A stretch of DNA of 64,000 nt. Source: Sphingomonas paucimobilis NBRC 13935. GTDB lineage: Bacteria > Pseudomonadota > Alphaproteobacteria > Sphingomonadales > Sphingomonadaceae. The stretch is taken from positions 40,936 to 104,935 of the forward strand of contig NZ_BBJS01000013.1 of assembly GCF_000739895.2 (NCBI RefSeq), in the 5' to 3' direction. Under the pieces are notes generated by a model, which was given only the letters and a program-made list of their open reading frames with translations, did not search any database and was not told the DNA's origin. Shown piece after piece: positions 60,849 through 64,000 of the stretch (position 1 is the stretch's first letter; each line of letters starts with the position of its first letter). The position numbers and the translations under genes are program-made.

Positions 60849-61712
60849 ATGCGGTTGTGGCGGCGATGGGCGCTGGCCCTGATGGCCCTGTGCGGGACCA
60901 CGCCGGTCTCGGCCGAGTCGATCCTGTTCGTCGGCAACAGCTTTACGTTCGGCGCACATTCTCCGGTGATGCGCTATCGGCCCGATGTGGTGCGCGATCT
61001 GAACAAGGAGGGCATCGGTGGGGTGCCCGCCCTGTTCAAGACCTTTGCCGAGCAGGCGGGGCTCGACTGGACTGTCAGCCTGGAGACGTCGCCGGGCAAG
61101 GATCTGGCCTTTCATTACGAGCAGAAGCGGCGCGAGATCGATCGCCGCTGGGATGTCGTGATCCTTCAGGATTACAGCACATTGGACGCGCAGAAGCCCG
61201 GCGACCCCGTGCGCCATGTCGAGGCGGTCGGGCTGATCGCCGACCTGCTGCGGCGGGCCAATCCGCGCGTCCGGATCGAGCTGGTTTCGACCTGGAGCCG
61301 CGCCGACCTGACCTATCGCACGCCCAGCCCCTGGCATGGCAAGCCGATCACCGCGATGGCGGACGATCTGGCGGCGGCGAATGCCTATACGCTGCGACGC
61401 CGGCCCGATCTGGCAGGGGCGATCCCGGTGGGGCAGGCGTGGAACCGGGCATGGCGCGAACGGGTGGCCGATCCCAACCCCTATGATGGCATCGCCTTTG
61501 GCCAGATCGATCTATGGACCTGGGATCAATATCACGCCAGCGCGGCGGGCTATTATCTCGAAGCGCTGGTCGTGTTCGGCAAGGTGACGGGTTTCGATGT
61601 CCGCCGCCTGGGCGAGGAGGAACGGGCAGGTCGCGATCTGGGGCTGGAGCCGCGCATGGTCGGGCGCCTCCAGGCGATTGCCCAAGCCGAACTGACGGGC
61701 GTCAGGCCGTAA
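60849..61712 (+). CDS. secreted SGNH/GDSL-like hydrolase
   Basis: This 287-residue protein has a cleavable signal peptide ending VSAES near residue 23 and an SGNH-like core. Block I is LFVGNSFTFGAHS with the nucleophile Ser, Asp follows in VVILQDYSTLD, and the C-terminal DQYHAS supplies Asp/His. It would be a periplasmic or secreted esterase of unknown substrate. An ATG 21 codons upstream lacks signal-peptide character, so 60849 is chosen. It is convergent with the Rieske gene, overlapping by 11 bases. Confidence 0.8.
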   Translation: MRLWRRWALALMALCGTTPVSAESILFVGNSFTFGAHSPVMRYRPDVVRDLNKEGIGGVPALFKTFAEQAGLDWTVSLETSPGKDLAFHYEQKRREIDRRWDVVILQDYSTLDAQKPGDPVRHVEAVGLIADLLRRANPRVRIELVSTWSRADLTYRTPSPWHGKPITAMADDLAAANAYTLRRRPDLAGAIPVGQAWNRAWRERVADPNPYDGIAFGQIDLWTWDQYHASAAGYYLEALVVFGKVTGFDVRRLGEEERAGRDLGLEPRMVGRLQAIAQAELTGVRP

Positions 61713-62061
61713 CGATCATGCCGTCGCGAAGGGTAACCGGCCAGGGGGTGAGCGCCTGGCCCGCACAGGGGCCGCCCAGACACTGACCATCCTCGATCGC
61801 AAAGATGGCGCCATGCCAGGAACAGGCGATCCGGTCGCCACGCGGTGTCAGATAGGCATCCAACTCCTGTGCCAGCGGCAGCCCCATATGTGGGCAGCGA
61901 TCGACATAGCCATGGACCTGCTCCCCCCGGCGCACGACGAAGCCGTGAAAGCGGCCCGCCCGCATCTGGATGACGAAATTGCGCGCGCTACCATCGGCGA
62001 TCGTCTCCAGCGGACCGAGCCCGATGCCGGCCGGCGTGCTTGTCAGTCGTTCTTCGCTCAT
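61702..62061 (-). CDS. Rieske [2Fe-2S] ferredoxin-like protein
   Basis: This 119-residue protein binds a Rieske cluster through CPHMGLPL and CSWHGAIF (CxH..CxxH). It is the small ferredoxin type, without the catalytic domain of dioxygenases. It is the third gene of the homogentisate operon: its start overlaps the maiA stop (ATGA). An electron-transfer role to a dioxygenase or a stabilising role in the pathway can be proposed; HmgA itself needs no ferredoxin, so the link is unexplained. Confidence 0.9.
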   Translation of the reverse strand: MSEERLTSTPAGIGLGPLETIADGSARNFVIQMRAGRFHGFVVRRGEQVHGYVDRCPHMGLPLAQELDAYLTPRGDRIACSWHGAIFAIEDGQCLGGPCAGQALTPWPVTLRDGMIVTA

Positions 62062-62690
62062 CCCGCATCGCCCTGGGCTTCGGGCGCCGCGTCCGGCACG
62101 AGGGCATGCAGGCGGGCGGCGCTGGCGGTCAACAGGGGATAGGGGCTGAGATCGACCGCGAACCGCTGGGCATTATAGACCTGGGGCAGGATGTGGCAGT
62201 CAGCCAGGGTCGGCCTGTCGCCATAGGCATAGCCGTCACCATGTTGTGCGATCAGGGTTTCGAGCGCCGCCAAACCCTCGCTGACCCAATGGCCGATCCA
62301 GCGGCGTATGGCGGCTTCGTCGGCGCCCATATCCTCGCGCAGGCGGGTCAGGACGCGTAGATTGTTGATCGGGTGAATGTCGCAGGCGACGATCGCCGCC
62401 ATGGCACGAACGACCGCTCGGCCAACACTTTCGCCGGGGAGCAGCGGCGGATCGGGATAGCGCTCCTCCAGCCATTCGAGAATGGCCGGGCTTTGGATCA
62501 GCGGACCATCGGGCGTCTCCAGCACCGGGACCAGCCCCTGTGGTTGAAGAAGCCGATAATCCTCGGCCCGTTGCGCGCCCCTGCGCAGGTCGTGGGCGAC
62601 GCTGTCATAGGACAAACCCTTCAATCCCAGCGCCAGCCGAACGCGGTAGGCCGCGCTCGACCGCCAATAGCCGTGGAGCGTCAGGCTCAT
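62058..62690 (-). CDS. maiA: maleylacetoacetate isomerase
   Basis: This 210-residue zeta-class GST-like isomerase converts maleylacetoacetate to fumarylacetoacetate, using glutathione. It carries [20 protein letters not shown] with the SSCxxRVR-type active-site loop, here SSAAYRVR with Ala in place of Cys, and [20 protein letters not shown] and [11 protein letters not shown]. The ATG at 62690 overlaps the hmgA stop (ATGA). Loss of the Cys is common in the family. It completes the two-step pathway with hmgA; fahA is not in the window. Confidence 0.93.
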   Translation of the reverse strand: MSLTLHGYWRSSAAYRVRLALGLKGLSYDSVAHDLRRGAQRAEDYRLLQPQGLVPVLETPDGPLIQSPAILEWLEERYPDPPLLPGESVGRAVVRAMAAIVACDIHPINNLRVLTRLREDMGADEAAIRRWIGHWVSEGLAALETLIAQHGDGYAYGDRPTLADCHILPQVYNAQRFAVDLSPYPLLTASAARLHALVPDAAPEAQGDAG

Positions 62691-63964
62691 GGCAGCTTGG
62701 CCTTGGGGAAGTCCTTCCATACCGCGTCATAATCGAGTTGGGCATGGGCCAGCGCATGCTCGGTCGGCCGATAGGGCCAGCAGCTTTCGACCATGAAGGC
62801 CATCGTCCTCTCGATGCGATGCGGCTTCAGCTCAGCATGGCTAGCCCCCTGCCAACTGGCCAGATCGGGCCCATGGCCCGCCATCAGATTGTGGAGCGAG
62901 AGGCCGCCGGGACGGAAGCCCTCTGCCTTGGCGTCGTAAGCGCCCGTGATCAGGCCCATCGCCTCCGACATGACGTTGCGGTGGAACCAGGGCGGCCGGA
63001 ACGTGTCTTCCGCCACCATCCAGCGCGGCGGGAACAGGACGAGGTCGGCATTGGCCCGGCCGGGCACGTCGCTGGGCGAGGTCAGCAGGGTGAAGATCGA
63101 CGGATCGGGATGGTCGAAGCTGACCGTGTTGATCGTGTTGAAACGCGATAGATCATAGCGCCAGGGGGCAAGATTGCCATGCCACGCCACGACGTCGAGC
63201 GGGCTGTGATCCAGCGTCATCGTCCAGAGCGAGCCGAGAAACTTCTGTACGACCTCGGTCGGCTCGTCGCGATCCTCGAACCAGGCGACCGGCGTCTCGA
63301 AATCACGCGGATTGCCCAGGCCATTGGCACCGATCGGGCCAAGATCGGGCAGCCGGAACAGGCTGCCATGGTTTTCGGCGACATAGCCCGCCGCTTCGCC
63401 ATCGGGCAGTTCGACCCGGAACCGCACACCGCGCGGGACCAGTGCGATCTGGCCCGGCGCGATGTCGATACGGCCGAGCTCGGTCAGGATCGTCAGCCGC
63501 CCGGACTGGGGCAGAAAGACGAGTTCGCCATCGGCATCGACGAACACCCGGTCCATGTCGCGATTGCAGGCATAGACATGGACGGCGACGCCTTCGAGAT
63601 CCGCCGGATCGCGGTTGGCGAGCATCGTCGTCATGCCGTCGATCCAGTCGGTGTCCGGTGGCGTCATCGGGGCCGGATCCCAGCGCAGTCGATTGGGGGG
63701 CAGGGGGACGTCGCTCGTACCGGGGGCGAAGCGCGGTGCGCCGTCATAAGGCTGATAAGGCGGGTGCTCGGCGGTGGGGCGCAGACGATAGAGCCAGGAG
63801 CGACGGTTCTCGTGGCGGGGCGCGGTGAAGGCGGTGCCGGAGAGCTGCTCGGCGTATAGGCCGTAAGGGGGGCGCTGCGGCGAGTTGCGCCCGACCGGGA
63901 GCGCGCCGGGGACCGCCTCGGTCGCGACGTGGTTGCCGAAGCCGGGGATGTAGGATTTTGTCAT
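62687..63964 (-). CDS. hmgA: homogentisate 1,2-dioxygenase
   Basis: This 425-residue HmgA opens the ring of homogentisate to maleylacetoacetate in tyrosine/phenylalanine catabolism. It begins [19 protein letters not shown] and shows the iron-site region in [20 protein letters not shown], with the conserved His and Glu. A GAGAAAAAGAG site precedes the ATG at 63964. It is the first gene of an hmgA-maiA-Rieske operon, coupled by overlapping codons. Upstream DNA lies outside the window, so its promoter is not visible. Confidence 0.97.
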   Translation of the reverse strand: MTKSYIPGFGNHVATEAVPGALPVGRNSPQRPPYGLYAEQLSGTAFTAPRHENRRSWLYRLRPTAEHPPYQPYDGAPRFAPGTSDVPLPPNRLRWDPAPMTPPDTDWIDGMTTMLANRDPADLEGVAVHVYACNRDMDRVFVDADGELVFLPQSGRLTILTELGRIDIAPGQIALVPRGVRFRVELPDGEAAGYVAENHGSLFRLPDLGPIGANGLGNPRDFETPVAWFEDRDEPTEVVQKFLGSLWTMTLDHSPLDVVAWHGNLAPWRYDLSRFNTINTVSFDHPDPSIFTLLTSPSDVPGRANADLVLFPPRWMVAEDTFRPPWFHRNVMSEAMGLITGAYDAKAEGFRPGGLSLHNLMAGHGPDLASWQGASHAELKPHRIERTMAFMVESCWPYRPTEHALAHAQLDYDAVWKDFPKAKLP

Positions 63965-64000
63965 CTCTTTTTCTCTCCTCTTCTCGACGCTTTTTCCTCC

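Overview
The window is high-G+C chromosomal DNA that looks like a sphingomonad alphaproteobacterium, Sphingomonas or a close relative. This rests on the protein character, the recurrent GAGAGGATC leader before start codons, homogentisate and DmeF-type genes, and unlinked housekeeping genes (purL, ubiB, map, tRNA-Pro, tRNA-Gly). Genus is an inference; no rRNA is present.

Layout. (1) 1-4365: the end of a DabB/DabA inorganic-carbon uptake operon with a translationally coupled DUF6671 protein and a small ORF. (2) 4485-18476: a catabolic block. It holds a short GAF-Fis regulator without an AAA+ domain, an acetaldehyde-type aldehyde dehydrogenase, a Zn alcohol dehydrogenase, a DUF779 protein, a full AcoR-type sigma54 activator, an unknown membrane protein, a 2,3-butanediol-dehydrogenase-like enzyme, an outer-membrane porin-like protein, an SDR and an NTF2/SnoaL-flavin monooxygenase fusion. 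Two canonical, divergent sigma54 promoters (13568-13582 minus, 13708-13723 plus) flank a cluster of TGTGGC/GCCACA inverted repeats. Together this reads as an AcoR-controlled route for acyloins, vicinal diols or small ketones that could use a monooxygenase instead of AcoABC. (3) 18480-26836: a structured remnant, a rhodanese-ChrB fusion with ChrA, two sensor proteins, a Zn-ADH and decayed gene pieces.

(4) 27059-46776: a dense array of divergent regulator/oxidoreductase pairs: four aldo-keto reductases, SDR, quinone-oxidoreductase-type ADH, GST, PhzF, DJ-1/PfpI and acetyltransferases. Their regulators are LysR, ArsR, HxlR, MocR, MarR and AraC types plus an ECF41 sigma factor, and many of the intergenic regions hold perfect or near-perfect inverted repeats. 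An alkB-like gene is coupled to an internally deleted dinB. The CMD-ECF41 operon is preceded by a sequence that exactly fits the ECF41 promoter consensus. (5) 46880-48888: a decayed integrated element beside tRNA-Pro(UGG): an intact IS110-family insertion sequence with a hairpin-rich 3' flank (candidate bridge RNA), an IS5-family remnant, and an integrase remnant with a premature amber stop.

(6) 49394-63964: mostly core genes: DUF418, NhaA, PurL, UbiB, Map, a CinA/MoaB-type protein, a UDP-sugar epimerase, tRNA-Gly(CCC), an L,D-transpeptidase with a nine-base homopolymer, a DmeF/DmeR-like metal efflux pair, an SGNH hydrolase, and an hmgA-maiA-Rieske operon for homogentisate breakdown.

All calls come from reading the sequence. 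No database search was run.
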